This document shows, one piece after another, positions 39,155 through 48,898 of a stretch of 64,000 bases of DNA (the stretch's first letter is position 1; every line of letters begins with the position of its first letter). Location of the stretch: positions 447,501 through 511,500 of the forward strand of contig NZ_JAKZHW010000002.1 in assembly GCF_022568775.1 (NCBI RefSeq). The letters are read 5' to 3'. Under the pieces are notes generated by a model, which saw nothing but the letters and a program-made list of their open reading frames with translations, did not search any database and had not been told where the DNA came from. Source of the DNA: Sphingomonas telluris (GTDB lineage: Bacteria; Pseudomonadota; Alphaproteobacteria; Sphingomonadales; Sphingomonadaceae). The position numbers and the translations under genes are program-made.

Positions 39155-40291
39155 TCAGCGGCGATCAAGGATCTCCGGGCCGATCTTCCGCACCTCTGTG
39201 CAACCCGTCAGAGCCATCGCCACGCGCATCTCCGCTTCGATTAGCTTCAGCACGTGCGCAACGCCTTCGCCACCGCGTGACCCGAGAGCGTAGGCCCAGG
39301 CGCGTCCGAGAAGGACGAAGTCGGCGCCGAGGGCGAGCATGCGGATGACGTCGAGACCAGAGCGAACGCCTCCGTCGACGAGAACGGGCATACGCCCAGC
39401 GACGGCTTCGGCGACCGACGGTAGCGCTCGAACGGACGAGCTGACGCCATCCAGCTGCCGCCCGCCGTGGTTGGACACGACGATCCCGTCCACGCCGTTC
39501 GCCGCGGCTTCACGCGCGTCGTCGGGTTCGAGGATTCCCTTGATGATGAGCGGTCCGTCCCAATTCTCGCGGACCCAGGCGACGTCATTCCATGTGATGC
39601 GTGGGTCGAAATTGGCACCGATCCAGCCGAAATAATCCTCCATGCCGGAATTCTTGCCGAGAACCGGCTCCAGATTGCCGAGGCTGTGCGGACGTCCGCG
39701 GAGGCCCACGTCCCAAGCCCAACTGGGGCGCAGCAGGCCTTGGCATGCCCGGCGAAGCCTGCTGCCGCCAGACAGGCCCGAGCGGCTATCACGATACCGG
39801 CTACCCGCGACGGGCAGATCCACTGTCAGGAGCAAGGCGCTGCAGCGCGCCTCCTTGGCCTGATCCAACAGGTCCGTCACGAAGCCGCGGTCGCGGATGA
39901 CGTAGAGCTGCATCCAGAATGGCGCCTGGAGCTCACGCGCGATCTCGCGCACCGAGCAGACGCTGAGGCTCGAAAGCGAGAAGGGCACGCCCGCCGCGTG
40001 GGCCGCCTTTGCCGCCTGCACTTCGCCGCGGCGCGCATACATTCCGGACAGTCCGACCGGTCCGAGGCCCACCGGCAGCGACCAAGTTTGACCGAACAAT
40101 TCCGTGGTGAGATCCAGCTCGGAAACATCGCGAAGGACGCGCTGGCGAAGTTTCACGGCGCGGAGGTCGTCGACGTTCGCGGCCAGCGTCACCTCGTCGT
40201 ACGAACCGCCGTCGAGATATTCGAAGAGGAAGTGCGGCAGCCGCGCCTTGGCGAGTTCGCGATAGTCGCTGACCGATGCGGCTTTCTTCAT
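39155..40291 (-). CDS. FMN-dependent alpha-hydroxy-acid oxidase/dehydrogenase (LldD-like)
   Basis: 378 residues. The FMN TIM-barrel family signature [10 protein letters not shown] (catalytic His), [31 protein letters not shown] and [25 protein letters not shown] identify an LldD/glycolate-oxidase-type enzyme. It oxidises an L-2-hydroxy acid such as lactate and passes electrons to quinone or oxygen. No lactate permease or regulator lies near it. Its stop is directly next to that of the convergent GGDEF-EAL gene. Confidence 0.9.
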   Translation of the reverse strand: MKKAASVSDYRELAKARLPHFLFEYLDGGSYDEVTLAANVDDLRAVKLRQRVLRDVSELDLTTELFGQTWSLPVGLGPVGLSGMYARRGEVQAAKAAHAAGVPFSLSSLSVCSVREIARELQAPFWMQLYVIRDRGFVTDLLDQAKEARCSALLLTVDLPVAGSRYRDSRSGLSGGSRLRRACQGLLRPSWAWDVGLRGRPHSLGNLEPVLGKNSGMEDYFGWIGANFDPRITWNDVAWVRENWDGPLIIKGILEPDDAREAAANGVDGIVVSNHGGRQLDGVSSSVRALPSVAEAVAGRMPVLVDGGVRSGLDVIRMLALGADFVLLGRAWAYALGSRGGEGVAHVLKLIEAEMRVAMALTGCTEVRKIGPEILDRR

Positions 40292-40405
40292 GCGCGATCA
40301 GGCATCGCAGGCACTGCCGATGACCGCAAGATCGTGCCATAGGGCCCCGCGAGTCTGCCGACTCCTGTTCCCGCGTCACTCGCCGAACCACGACAGGAGA
40401 AAGCC

Positions 40406-40888
40406 ATGGTCGAACCCCTGCGGATGAACATCGCGAAGCTTGCGCCGGAGGGATATCAGCACCTGTTGAACCTGGAGCAGGCGATCGCTTCGAAGCTCGA
40501 TCGGAAGCTCATCCATCTCATCAAGCTGAGAGCCTCGCAGATCAACGGCTGCGCCTATTGCATCGCCATGCACACTCGGGAGGCTTTGCACGACGGAGAC
40601 TCGGCGGAACGCCTGCTGCTGCTCGACGCGTGGCAGGAAAGCTCGCAGTTCAGCGAGAAGGAACGGGCGGCGTTGCAGTGGGTCGAGGAGATCACGCTGA
40701 TTGCCGACGGCCACGCGCACAAGGAAGCCTTCGAAGCGCTGAAGCCGCACTTCTCGGAAGAAGAGATCGCTTGGCTGACGCTGGCGTCCAGCCTGATCAA
40801 CGCCTGGAACCGGATCTCGATTGCCTCACGCGCGCAGCTTGGAGCATCCCATCAGGCGCCGGAGCAGAAAGTCGCTGAGCCCGCCTAG
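40406..40888 (+). CDS. AhpD-like / carboxymuconolactone decarboxylase family protein
   Basis: 160 residues. The all-helical CMD core has the redox pair CAYC followed by IAMH (CxxC-x3-H), as in AhpD alkylhydroperoxidases. ASQINGCAYCIAMHTREALHDG is the usual segment. It would act as a small thiol peroxidase or adaptor. AGGAGA precedes the ATG. Its end overlaps the stop of the convergent aldolase-family gene. Confidence 0.9.
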   Translation: MVEPLRMNIAKLAPEGYQHLLNLEQAIASKLDRKLIHLIKLRASQINGCAYCIAMHTREALHDGDSAERLLLLDAWQESSQFSEKERAALQWVEEITLIADGHAHKEAFEALKPHFSEEEIAWLTLASSLINAWNRISIASRAQLGASHQAPEQKVAEPA

Positions 40889-41700
40889 GAGGCGAAGCTG
40901 GGATCGAGCCGGTAGGCTTTGCGCTTCAGCGCCGGCCATGCGAGCAGGTTCGCGGCGAGCGGAAGTCCCACCTCGCCCTGCTGGGCAGTAATCTCGGGCG
41001 ATCCCTGCGGCGGCGTGTTCAGCCTATCGCCTGCGGTCAGCGCCATGATCTGCGCCTGGCAAGCACGCTCGATATAATAGAGGCGGATGAAACACTCGCC
41101 GACGTTCTTGCCGACGGCGAGCGTGCCGTGATTGCGCAGGATCATCGCATTCTTGGTGCCGAGGTCTGAGACGAGCCGCTCACGCTCGCCGAGGTCCACT
41201 GCAACGCCCTCATATTCGTGGAATGCGATCTCGCCACGGATCAGCATCGCAGTCTGAGTGAGCGGAAGAAGGCCATCGGCGTTGGCGGACACAGCCTGCC
41301 CTGCCGGCGTGTGGAGATGCATCACCGCATGAGCATCGTCGCGCGCCATGTGAATCGCCGAATGGATGGTGAAGCCAGCGGGGTTAGTGATGAAGGGGGT
41401 CGGATCGACCGGATTGCCGTTCACATCGACCTTCACCAGCGACGACGCGGTCACTTCCTCGAACATCAAATTGTACGGGTTGAGCAGGAAATGATGTTCG
41501 GGTCCCGGGGTGCGCGCTGACAAGTGCGTGAAGATGAGGTCATCCCAGCCGTAGTGCGCAACCATGCGGTAGGCGGCGGCGAGATCCACGCGGATAGCCC
41601 ATTCCTCGTCGCTGACCTTGCCCTCCAGCGAGGGGATGTTGACCGACTCCAGCGGCCTAGTGTCGCTCATTCCGCGGTTGATCGCGTCGACGCGGTTCAT
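40885..41700 (-). CDS. Class II aldolase/adducin family protein
   Basis: 271 residues. The zinc aldolase/adducin-type fold is shown by WDDLIFTHLSARTPGPEHHFLLNP, AVMHLHTPAGQAVSA (two zinc-type His) and MILRNHGTLAVG (third His). Stand-alone members of this type have uncertain substrates. The ATG overlaps the maiA stop (ATGA), so it is co-transcribed with tyrosine catabolism, though it has no known step there. An ATG at 41670 is a possible alternative. Confidence 0.87.
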   Translation of the reverse strand: MNRVDAINRGMSDTRPLESVNIPSLEGKVSDEEWAIRVDLAAAYRMVAHYGWDDLIFTHLSARTPGPEHHFLLNPYNLMFEEVTASSLVKVDVNGNPVDPTPFITNPAGFTIHSAIHMARDDAHAVMHLHTPAGQAVSANADGLLPLTQTAMLIRGEIAFHEYEGVAVDLGERERLVSDLGTKNAMILRNHGTLAVGKNVGECFIRLYYIERACQAQIMALTAGDRLNTPPQGSPEITAQQGEVGLPLAANLLAWPALKRKAYRLDPSFAS

Positions 41701-42338
41701 TTCGGTTGCTCCTGTCGGTCCGGGTGCGCGGAGGCGAACGGCTCCAGCTTACTCGCATTCTCGTCGGCACGCAGCAGGGTCGGATAATCGTCGAGCGGCA
41801 CGTTGAAGCGCCGCGCATTAAAGAGCTGTGGCACGAGGAGGACATCGGCCGCGGTCGGCGCGTCGCCGAACAGGAACTTGCCCGCTCTCGGCGCAGCGAA
41901 TGCTTCCAGCGCTGGGAGGCCCTCGCTGATCCAGTGTGCGTACCAGGCGTCGGCTTCTTGCTTGGAATGGCCGAGCTCGTTCTTCAGATATTTAAGAACC
42001 CTGAGATTGTTCAGCGGGTGGATGTCGCAGGCTACCATCATCGCCATTGCGACCACATGCGCGCGGTCGACCGCAGGCGTCGGAATCAACGGCGGGGTCG
42101 GGAAGCGCAGGTCGAGATAATTAATGATCGCCAGGCTCTGAACGAAGCGGTGCCCGTCGATCTCAAGCATGGGAACGAAGCTCTGCGGATTTAGCTTTTT
42201 GTACTCGTCGGATTTCTGAGCGCCCTCGGCCAAATTGATCGGCCGGCTCTCATATTGAACGTTCTTGAGGTTGAGGGCGATCCGCACCCGGTAGGCGGCG
42301 GAAGAGCGAAAATAATCGTAGAGAACGACGTCGGGCAT
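41697..42338 (-). CDS. maiA: Maleylacetoacetate isomerase (zeta-class GST)
   Basis: 213 residues. DYFRSSAAYRVRIALNLKN is the zeta-GST active-site segment (Ser-Ser-x-x-x-Arg), followed by NPQSFVPMLEIDGHRFVQSLAIINYLD. It isomerises maleylacetoacetate to fumarylacetoacetate with glutathione, the step between HmgA and FahA, both encoded 1.3-3.9 kb away on the other strand. This placement supports the specific name over a general GST. Confidence 0.92.
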   Translation of the reverse strand: MPDVVLYDYFRSSAAYRVRIALNLKNVQYESRPINLAEGAQKSDEYKKLNPQSFVPMLEIDGHRFVQSLAIINYLDLRFPTPPLIPTPAVDRAHVVAMAMMVACDIHPLNNLRVLKYLKNELGHSKQEADAWYAHWISEGLPALEAFAAPRAGKFLFGDAPTAADVLLVPQLFNARRFNVPLDDYPTLLRADENASKLEPFASAHPDRQEQPK

Positions 42339-42399
42339 GCCTCGGCTTAGCGGCTGGCGCCCTCATGCGGCAAGTTACGGCTTAGCGCGTTGTTACGGC

Positions 42400-42609
42400 A
42401 TGCCGTCAAAGGTCATCCGCCGCTTTTTCTACGTGCCGGACTCGCGGGAACTCACGATCGAGTTCGTGACCGGGCGGCGATACATCTATTCAGAAGTGCC
42501 GGAGGACGACGTACGCGCCTTCCGAGCGGCGTTCTCGAAAGGCGCACACTTCAATCGTCACATCCGCGATCACTACGAATGTCGCGAACTCGCGGCGGGC
42601 GAGACCTAG
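42400..42609 (+). CDS. KTSC-domain small protein
   Basis: 69 residues. The pattern SKVIRRFFYVPDSRELTIEFVTGRRYIYSEVPEDDVRAFRAAFSKGAHFNRHIRDHY fits the KTSC domain, a short fold found alone or after lysyl-tRNA synthetase. The reading frame is longer upstream; ATG 42400 begins the domain. Its last bases overlap the convergent DUF2171 stop. Role unknown. Confidence 0.82.
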   Translation: MPSKVIRRFFYVPDSRELTIEFVTGRRYIYSEVPEDDVRAFRAAFSKGAHFNRHIRDHYECRELAAGET

Positions 42610-42866
42610 AGGTTCTCGCCGCCCTCTTCGGTCTCGAAGATGCTTTCGAGGGCATCGATCCGAGCGGACAAGCGAACGGTATCGCCTTCGACATCGGCCA
42701 CGAGGCCGGCCGGTACGTAATGATGGTGACCTTCATGCGAGCCCGCGCCCGCGCTGTCCCGAGTCAGTTTGATGCGGTCGCCTTCCACATGATCGACCTT
42801 GCCGATCGGCGTACCCTCGGCGTCGATTACCTGCATATGCTCACGAACCTGGTCGATGCTGCTCAT
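42606..42866 (-). CDS. DUF2171 protein
   Basis: 86 residues: MSSIDQVREHMQVIDAEGTPIGKVDHVEGDRIKLTRD and HHYVPAGLVADVEGDTVRLSA are the PRC-barrel-like DUF2171 pattern, often seen in alphaproteobacterial stress or osmotic-response genes. GGAG is 7 bases before this ATG; the longer upstream extension is Pro/Arg-rich noise. Confidence 0.84.
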   Translation of the reverse strand: MSSIDQVREHMQVIDAEGTPIGKVDHVEGDRIKLTRDSAGAGSHEGHHHYVPAGLVADVEGDTVRLSARIDALESIFETEEGGENL

Positions 42867-42930
42867 CCGTGTCTCCATTGGTGGGGGTCTCAAAACAGGC
42901 CGCGCTACCGGCGGCAGATAGTATACCGCG

Positions 42931-43185
42931 TCATTGTGACGGGGCCGAATCTCCGCCGGCTCCATTCCCTGGATCGCTGGTAGGTCCCGCCGCGTTGGCG
43001 GGCATGGTGTCTCCGAGCTGGCCCTGCTCGGTCGCGGGTGCCGTTCCGGCGGCAATATTGCTGGGACCGGTGACCTGTTCCGGTCCGCGCTCACGCTCCG
43101 AGATATTCTGCTCCGCGGCGGTTGGTCCCGACCCGCAAGCGGCGATGAGCACGAATGCGGGGGTGACGACCATCCATCGGCGCAT
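42931..43185 (-). CDS. Small lipoprotein, function unknown
   Basis: 84 residues. MRRWMVVTPAFVLIAAC is a lipoprotein signal (lipobox IAAC, Cys17), followed by a low-complexity tail rich in Gly, Ala, Pro, Thr and Ser with no recognisable domain. GGAAGGA precedes the ATG. It would be anchored in the inner or outer membrane. The low-complexity tail gives no clue to function. Confidence 0.65.
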   Translation of the reverse strand: MRRWMVVTPAFVLIAACGSGPTAAEQNISERERGPEQVTGPSNIAAGTAPATEQGQLGDTMPANAAGPTSDPGNGAGGDSAPSQ

Positions 43186-43318
43186 CTGAAGTCCTTCCGG
43201 CGTATTGGAGCGAGGAAGCCTCGGAAGGCGCAAAGGTTCCGCTTTGGGCATCACGGAACCCTCACCCCAAAGCTTCGTTCGTTTCGCCAGCATAACAGGC
43301 CAACAGGGAGGTAAACCA

Positions 43319-43519
43319 ATGGCCGATGACCGTGATACCGTAGAACGCACGACTGTAGTCGAGACGGATGGTGGCGGCGGAGGCGGCGGTGTCCTCGCCG
43401 TTGTCCTGCTGATCATCGTCGTGCTCGTTCTGCTGTTCCTCTTCCGCGACCAACTCGGTTTCGGAAGCAAGACGACGGAAGTGAAGATCCCCGACCAGAT
43501 CAACGTCAACGTCAACTAG
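43319..43519 (+). CDS. Small single-pass membrane protein, function unknown
   Basis: 66 residues; AGGGAGG lies 7-8 bases before the ATG. An acidic N-terminus (MADDRDTVERTTVVETD) and seven glycines lead into one helix (LAVVLLIIVVLVLLFLF) and a short polar C-terminus. The lipoprotein gene is divergent from it, sharing about 130 bases of control region. A terminator follows 41 bases later. Confidence 0.72.
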   Translation: MADDRDTVERTTVVETDGGGGGGGVLAVVLLIIVVLVLLFLFRDQLGFGSKTTEVKIPDQINVNVN

Positions 43520-43559
43520 ATCGACGACCAAAACGCGCGGTAGGCGAGTCCCGCGCGGT

Positions 43560-43598
43560 CGGGCGCAGTTCCAACAGGGGCTGCGCCCGTTTGTTTTT
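43560..43598 (+). terminator. Rho-independent terminator before hmgA
   Basis: CGGGCGCAG (43560-43568) pairs perfectly with CTGCGCCCG (43581-43589) over a 12-base loop and is followed by TTTGTTTTT. It ends the small membrane-protein transcript and separates it from hmgA, which begins 28 bases later and must have its promoter close by. Confidence 0.85.
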
Positions 43599-43625
43599 GG
43601 GCGCCGCAGCCTTTAACGAGCCGCC

Positions 43626-44912
43626 ATGCAAGCGAACGCATTGCGGTACATGAGCGGCTTCGGCGGCCATTTCGAAACCGAGGCCGTGGAAGGCGCGCTG
43701 CCGAAGGGCCGCAACAGCCCACAGAAGCCGGCCTTCGGTCTCTATGCCGAGCAATTGTCCGGCAGCGCTTTCACGGCCCCGCGTCACGAGAACCGGCGCA
43801 GCTGGCTCTATCGCATGCGGCCGACGGCGGACCACCGGCCGTTCACCCGTTACGATGGCGCGCCCTTGTTTGCGCCGGGGACGGTCAAGGAGCCGCTGGC
43901 ACCCAATCGCCTGCGCTGGAACCCGCCTGCCGATCTGCCCGCGGATACGGACTTCGTCGACGGCATGGTCACCATGCTGGCGAACCGCGACCCTTCGGAT
44001 CTGGAAGGCGTCGCGGTCCATCTCTATCGCGCTAGCAAGTCAATGAGCCGCCGCGTCTTCGTCGATGCCGACGGCGAGCTGCTGATCATCCCCCAGCAGG
44101 GCGTCCTGCACCTCCTGACCGAGTTTGGCCGCCTCGAAGTTGCGCCGGGCTCCGTCGCGCTGGTTCCGCGCGGCGTGAAGTTCCGCGTCGAGGTGGACGG
44201 CGAGTCTCGCGGCTATGTTGCCGAGAACCACGGCCTGCCGTTTCGGCTTCCGGATCTCGGGCCGATCGGCTCCAACGGTCTCGCCAATGCGCGCGATTTC
44301 GAGATTCCCGTCGCCTGGTTCGACGACCGCGACGAGCCGACCGAAGTCATCCAGAAGTCGCTCGGCTCGCTGTGGACGACCACGCTCGATCACTCGCCGC
44401 TCGATGTCGTCGCGTGGCACGGCAATTACGCGCCGTGGCGCTACGATCTCGCTCACTTCAACACGATCGGCACGGTTAGCTTCGATCATCCGGACCCGTC
44501 GATCTTCACGGTCCTGACGAGCCCCAGCAACGTGCACGGGCGTGCCAACGCCGACTTCGTCATCTTCCCGCCGCGCTGGATGGTGGCCGAGGATACATTT
44601 CGGCCTCCTTGGTTCCACCGCAACGCGATGAGTGAGGCGATGGGCCTGATCCACGGTGCATACGATGCGAAGGCGGACGGCTTTTCGCCGGGCGGACTGT
44701 CGCTGCACAATTTGATGAGCGGCCACGGGCCGGACGTCGAAAGCTGGCATAAGGCGAGCGAGGCGGAGCTGACGCCCGCGAAGATCGACAACACCCTGGC
44801 CTTCATGGTCGAGACTTGCTGGCCGTATCGCCCTACCCAGTTCGCGCTCGACCGCGCGCAGCACGACTATGATGAAGCGTGGGCGGGCTTTCCGAAGGCG
44901 AAGCTGCCGTGA
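43626..44912 (+). CDS. hmgA: Homogentisate 1,2-dioxygenase
   Basis: 428 residues. [25 protein letters not shown] at the start, [62 protein letters not shown] (iron ligands His and Glu) and [11 protein letters not shown] are family hallmarks. It opens the ring of homogentisate to maleylacetoacetate. It forms an operon with fahA (GTGA overlap). The gene for the preceding step, hydroxyphenylpyruvate dioxygenase, is not in the window. Confidence 0.96.
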   Translation: MQANALRYMSGFGGHFETEAVEGALPKGRNSPQKPAFGLYAEQLSGSAFTAPRHENRRSWLYRMRPTADHRPFTRYDGAPLFAPGTVKEPLAPNRLRWNPPADLPADTDFVDGMVTMLANRDPSDLEGVAVHLYRASKSMSRRVFVDADGELLIIPQQGVLHLLTEFGRLEVAPGSVALVPRGVKFRVEVDGESRGYVAENHGLPFRLPDLGPIGSNGLANARDFEIPVAWFDDRDEPTEVIQKSLGSLWTTTLDHSPLDVVAWHGNYAPWRYDLAHFNTIGTVSFDHPDPSIFTVLTSPSNVHGRANADFVIFPPRWMVAEDTFRPPWFHRNAMSEAMGLIHGAYDAKADGFSPGGLSLHNLMSGHGPDVESWHKASEAELTPAKIDNTLAFMVETCWPYRPTQFALDRAQHDYDEAWAGFPKAKLP

Positions 44913-46195
44913 CTGACGAAACGCACGATCCCTCCGCCGTCAGCTGGGTCGATGGGGCCGGTCCCGGCAGCGACTTCCCGGTGCAGAACCTGCCGCTTGG
45001 GATCTTCTCGGAGGCAAAGGGGCTCAGGCGGCCGGGTGTTGCGATCGGCGATTACATTCTCGACCTCGTGTCCGCAGCCGATCTGCTCGACGAAGAGTGG
45101 CGCGAAGACTTGTCGCAACCCATCCTCAACGCCTGGCTGTCACGGGGGCCGGAGACGCATCGAGCACTTCGCCAGCGCCTGTTCGAGCTACTGACCGACG
45201 AGCGCTATCGCGACGATCTGGAAGTGCATCTGATCGGGCAGAGCGAGGTGCGGATGCACGTGCCGTGCCTCATCGGCGACTACACCGATTTCTACGTCGG
45301 CATCCATCACGCGACCAATGTCGGCAAGCAGTTCCGGCCCGACAATCCGCTGCTTCCAAACTACAAATATGTGCCGATCGGCTATCACGGCCGGGCAAGC
45401 TCGGTGCGCCCGTCGGGCGAGCCCGTGACCCGGCCGAGAGGCCAGCGCAAACCGCCGGACGCTGAGACGCCGGACTACGGTCCCAGCCGCCGTCTCGACT
45501 ACGAGCTGGAACTCGGCATGTGGATCGGGCGCGGCAACGATCTCGGCCAGCCGATCCCGATCGGCGAGGCTGGCGAGCACATCGCAGGCTTTTGCCTGCT
45601 TAACGATTGGTCCGCGCGCGACCTGCAGGCTTGGGAATATCAGCCGCTCGGTCCGTTCCTGGCGAAGAATTTCCTGACCAGCGTGTCGCCGTGGATCGTG
45701 ACTGCCGATGCGCTGGAGCCATTCCGCAAGGCTCTGCCGCCGCGCGCCCAGGGCGATCCGCAGCCGCTACCCTATCTCGACGATCCTTCGGACCGCGCGA
45801 GCGGGGGCCTCGCCATCCAGCTCGAAGTGACGCTGACCTCCGCGCGGATGCGCAGCGAGGGCATCGCGCCCCACGTTCTGTCGCGCGGAAGCGCGGACGC
45901 CGCGATGTACTGGAGCGCCGCGCAGATCGTCGCGCACCATTCCTCCAATGGCTGCAACCTTCAGCCGGGAGACCTGATCGCGACGGGCACGCTCTCGACC
46001 GACAGCGACGAGGGGCTGGGATCGATGCTGGAGATCAGCCGCGGTGGGAAGCAGCCGCTCACCCTGCCGACCGGCGAGACGCGAAGCTTCCTCGAAGACG
46101 GCGATGAAGTCACTCTTCGTGCGTGGTGCGAGCGTGAAGGTGCCGTGCGCATTGGCCTCGGCGAGTGCGTGGGGCGCGTCGTCCCACCGGCGTAA
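44909..46195 (+). CDS. fahA: Fumarylacetoacetase
   Basis: 428 residues from the GTG that overlaps the hmgA stop. Family segments: [30 protein letters not shown] (metal site), [51 protein letters not shown] and [10 protein letters not shown]. It cleaves fumarylacetoacetate to fumarate and acetoacetate, the last step of tyrosine breakdown. Confidence 0.96.
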   Translation: MTDETHDPSAVSWVDGAGPGSDFPVQNLPLGIFSEAKGLRRPGVAIGDYILDLVSAADLLDEEWREDLSQPILNAWLSRGPETHRALRQRLFELLTDERYRDDLEVHLIGQSEVRMHVPCLIGDYTDFYVGIHHATNVGKQFRPDNPLLPNYKYVPIGYHGRASSVRPSGEPVTRPRGQRKPPDAETPDYGPSRRLDYELELGMWIGRGNDLGQPIPIGEAGEHIAGFCLLNDWSARDLQAWEYQPLGPFLAKNFLTSVSPWIVTADALEPFRKALPPRAQGDPQPLPYLDDPSDRASGGLAIQLEVTLTSARMRSEGIAPHVLSRGSADAAMYWSAAQIVAHHSSNGCNLQPGDLIATGTLSTDSDEGLGSMLEISRGGKQPLTLPTGETRSFLEDGDEVTLRAWCEREGAVRIGLGECVGRVVPPA

Positions 46196-46262
46196 GTTCC
46201 AAATCATCACGGTCAGGGCCAGCTTCAGCAATCAGCAAGGTTGATTGTTGCTATGAGCCTGC

Positions 46263-46751
46263 ATGGCTCCTGTTTTGGACCGCCGCACGCTTCTCGCCGG
46301 CCTGGGCCTCGGCGGAGTTGCTTGGGTGCTGTTCAGGCCGGCTGCAGGCGATGCAGCACCTGCTTTCGCGGTCACACACACCCAGGACCAGTGGCGCAAA
46401 CTGCTTGGACCGGCGCGCTACCATATCTTGCGTGAAGCTGGGACGGAGCGTGCCTACACGAGCCCGCTCAACTCCGAGCATCGCCGCGGCACGTTCTTTT
46501 GTGCCGGCTGCGCGCTTCTGCTGTTCAGTTCGACGACGAAATTCGACAGCGGCACCGGCTGGCCGAGTTTCTTCAAACCTCTGCCCAACGCGGTCGTCAC
46601 CCGCTCGGATCGCAGCCTGCTAATGGAACGCACGGGGGTGCTTTGCCGCCGTTGTGGTGGGCATCTCGGGCATGTTTTCGACGATGGTCCGAAGCCCACA
46701 GGTCTTCGCTATTGCATGAATGGACTCGCGCTGAAGTTCCAGCCAGCTTGA
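46263..46751 (+). CDS. msrB: Peptide-methionine (R)-S-oxide reductase MsrB, exported by Tat
   Basis: 162 residues. The N-terminus DRRTLLAGLGLGGVAWVL has twin arginines and a hydrophobic core, a likely Tat signal. The MsrB core follows with zinc pairs CAGC and CRRC, GTGWPSFF and the catalytic-Cys segment RYCMNGLALKF. It would repair R-methionine sulfoxide in the periplasm, complementing the exported MsrA at 8558-9160. It is directly followed by a DipZ-like gene that can supply electrons. Confidence 0.93.
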   Translation: MAPVLDRRTLLAGLGLGGVAWVLFRPAAGDAAPAFAVTHTQDQWRKLLGPARYHILREAGTERAYTSPLNSEHRRGTFFCAGCALLLFSSTTKFDSGTGWPSFFKPLPNAVVTRSDRSLLMERTGVLCRRCGGHLGHVFDDGPKPTGLRYCMNGLALKFQPA

Positions 46752-46758
46752 GCGCGCC

Positions 46759-48483
46759 ATGCTGATCGCACTGCTAGCCTATTTCGGCGGAATGCTGACG
46801 ATCGTCAGCCCCTGCATCCTGCCGGTCCTCCCCTTCGTGTTCGCCAATGCTGGCCGCAGCTTCAAGCGCGGCGCGCTGCCCATGCTCGCAGGTATGGCGC
46901 TAACCTTCGCGGTCGTTGCGACTCTTGCGGCAGTGGGGGGCAGCTGGGCGGTTCGCGCCAACGAGGTGGGACGCTGGGCGGCCCTGATCCTCCTCGCCTT
47001 GTTCGGGCTGGCGCTAGTCTTTCCATCGATTTCCGACCGCGCGACGCGTCCTCTAGTCGCGCTCGGCTCGCGGCTGTCGGAGCGGCACGATCAGGAATCG
47101 ATCTGGTCGTCGGTCGTTCTCGGCATTGCGACCGGCTTGCTGTGGGCCCCCTGCGCGGGCCCGATCCTCGGGATCATCTTCACGGCGGCCGCAATCCAGG
47201 GCGCAACGCTCGGCACCACCTTCCTGCTGCTGTCCTATGCACTGGGCGCTGCGACTTCGCTGGCGCTCGCGCTTCTAGTCGGCGGCAAGGTCTTCCAGCG
47301 GATGAAGGGGTCGCTTCACACCACCGAATGGATCCGCCGAGTGCTGGGCGTGCTGGTGATCGTCGGCGTTGTTGCCATTGCGTTTGGGCTCGATACGCGG
47401 GTGCTGGCGAAGATCTCGAGCACGCAGACGACCACCCTCGAAACAGGGCTAGCGAGCAAGCTCGGGTTGGGCGCTGGTCCGTCGAAGGGGCCGAAGCTCG
47501 GCGCCGGCGGCAAGCTCGAGCTTCCGGTCGAAGGGCAGCTTCCGTCGCTCGATGGCATCGGTCCGTGGATCAACAGCCCGCCGCTCTCGGCCGGCGACCT
47601 CAAGGGCAAGGTCGTCGTCATCGACTTCTGGACCTACAGCTGCATCAACTGCATCCGTTCGATCCCCTACGTCCGGGCCTGGTACGAGCGCTATCGCGAC
47701 GACGGACTGGTGGTTATCGGCGTGCATGCGCCCGAGTTCGCGTTCGAGCGTAATGCGGAGAACGTGATGCAGGCGGTCCGGGACCTCGGCATCCGCTACC
47801 CCGTCGCTCTCGACAACGACTATGTCGTCTGGAACCGGCTGAAGAACAATTACTGGCCGGCCCACTACTTCTTCGATGCGCAGGGCCGGCAGCGCTATCA
47901 TCACTTCGGAGAGGGCAAGTACGACGAGTCCGAGATGGTGATCCGCCAACTCCTCGCCGAAGCCGGCCACGCGCCCAAGGCCGGGGGCATGGCAGAGGAG
48001 ACCGCCACCGGCGCGGAACAGGACGCCGCGCGTTCCGATCTCAGGTCTCCCGAGACTTATGTCGGCTACGCGCGGGCCGACCGCTTCGCGTCACCGGGCG
48101 GACAGGCGAAGGACGTCGCCAAGGCCTATTCCTCGTCGCCCCTGGCGCTCAACGACTGGTCGCTGGAAGGCCAGTGGCTGGTCGGCAAGCAGGACGCGAC
48201 CCTCAAGTCCCCATCGGGGGCAATCGCCTACCGGTTCCACGCTCGCGACCTGCACTTGGTCATGGGTACTTGGAGCGGGATTCCGATCCGCTTCCGCGTG
48301 ACCATCGACGGCAAGCCGCCGGGTGCGGACGCGGGCGTGGACGTGAAGCCGGACGGGACCGGCACGATCGTCGGTCAGCGCCTCTACCAGCTCGTCCGGC
48401 AGAAGGGCCAGGTGCGCGACCGCACCGTCCGGGTCGAATTCCTCGATCCCGGCGCTCAAGCCTTCGCTTTCACCTTCGGCTGA
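46759..48483 (+). CDS. DipZ-like thiol reductant carrier (CcdA + thioredoxin + C-terminal sandwich domain)
   Basis: 574 residues. CcdA/DsbD-beta-like membrane part (~1-215; first Cys in IVSPCILPVLPF, Cys19, and second in LLWAPCAGP), a periplasmic thioredoxin-like domain with SCINC (Cys295, Cys298) and a ~150-residue C-terminal beta-sandwich domain as in DipZ. It carries electrons from cytoplasmic thioredoxin across the inner membrane to a periplasmic target. The gene starts 7 bases after msrB, so MsrB is the obvious client (inference). Confidence 0.9.
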   Translation: MLIALLAYFGGMLTIVSPCILPVLPFVFANAGRSFKRGALPMLAGMALTFAVVATLAAVGGSWAVRANEVGRWAALILLALFGLALVFPSISDRATRPLVALGSRLSERHDQESIWSSVVLGIATGLLWAPCAGPILGIIFTAAAIQGATLGTTFLLLSYALGAATSLALALLVGGKVFQRMKGSLHTTEWIRRVLGVLVIVGVVAIAFGLDTRVLAKISSTQTTTLETGLASKLGLGAGPSKGPKLGAGGKLELPVEGQLPSLDGIGPWINSPPLSAGDLKGKVVVIDFWTYSCINCIRSIPYVRAWYERYRDDGLVVIGVHAPEFAFERNAENVMQAVRDLGIRYPVALDNDYVVWNRLKNNYWPAHYFFDAQGRQRYHHFGEGKYDESEMVIRQLLAEAGHAPKAGGMAEETATGAEQDAARSDLRSPETYVGYARADRFASPGGQAKDVAKAYSSSPLALNDWSLEGQWLVGKQDATLKSPSGAIAYRFHARDLHLVMGTWSGIPIRFRVTIDGKPPGADAGVDVKPDGTGTIVGQRLYQLVRQKGQVRDRTVRVEFLDPGAQAFAFTFG

Positions 48484-48487
48484 GCGC

Positions 48488-48898
48488 CTAGCGTTCGTTG
48501 TCCCAAATCATCGAGATGATGCGCCATCCCTGGTCGGGGTCGCGGAACAGCTGGATGGAATTGATGCCGCGACGCTCCGGCTCCTCGTCGTCCAGCGAGG
48601 TGCGGGCTTCGTAATGGCTCCAGACGTGGGCCATGTTGCCGAACACGTCGATGCGCCGCGCGGTCTCGATCTCGTAGAAGTTGTTGGCGTTGAAGAAAGG
48701 CGTCGTGTTCTCCGCATATTCGTCGAGGCCCATGATCTTCTTCGCCGGGCGGCCATGCTCGTCCAGCCAAGTCCGGACTTGCCGCGCTTCGGGCAGGAAG
48801 GCGTTGCGCTGCCGCGACCAGTCGCGAGGTCCTGCCGGACCGGAGATCATCGCGTACATCTCGTTGATGACGGCGCCGATCGCGTCTTCGTCGCTCAT
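48488..48898 (-). CDS. SnoaL/NTF2-like protein
   Basis: 136 residues: MSDEDAIGAVINEMYAMISGPAG, a central FFNANNFYEIETARRIDVFGNMAHVWSHYEA and a final GWRIISMIWDNER match small NTF2-fold proteins. These are often enzymes or binding proteins for small hydrophobic molecules. Its start overlaps the stop of the MFS transporter (ATGA), placing it last in the sugar-locus minus-strand transcript. The specific role is unknown. Confidence 0.78.
   Translation of the reverse strand: MSDEDAIGAVINEMYAMISGPAGPRDWSRQRNAFLPEARQVRTWLDEHGRPAKKIMGLDEYAENTTPFFNANNFYEIETARRIDVFGNMAHVWSHYEARTSLDDEEPERRGINSIQLFRDPDQGWRIISMIWDNER

Noticed and set aside
46229..46247. Inverted repeat CAATCA...TGATTG before msrB as terminator or operator
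   Set aside because: Only 6 bp per arm, no U-tract and no matching copy elsewhere; too weak to call.
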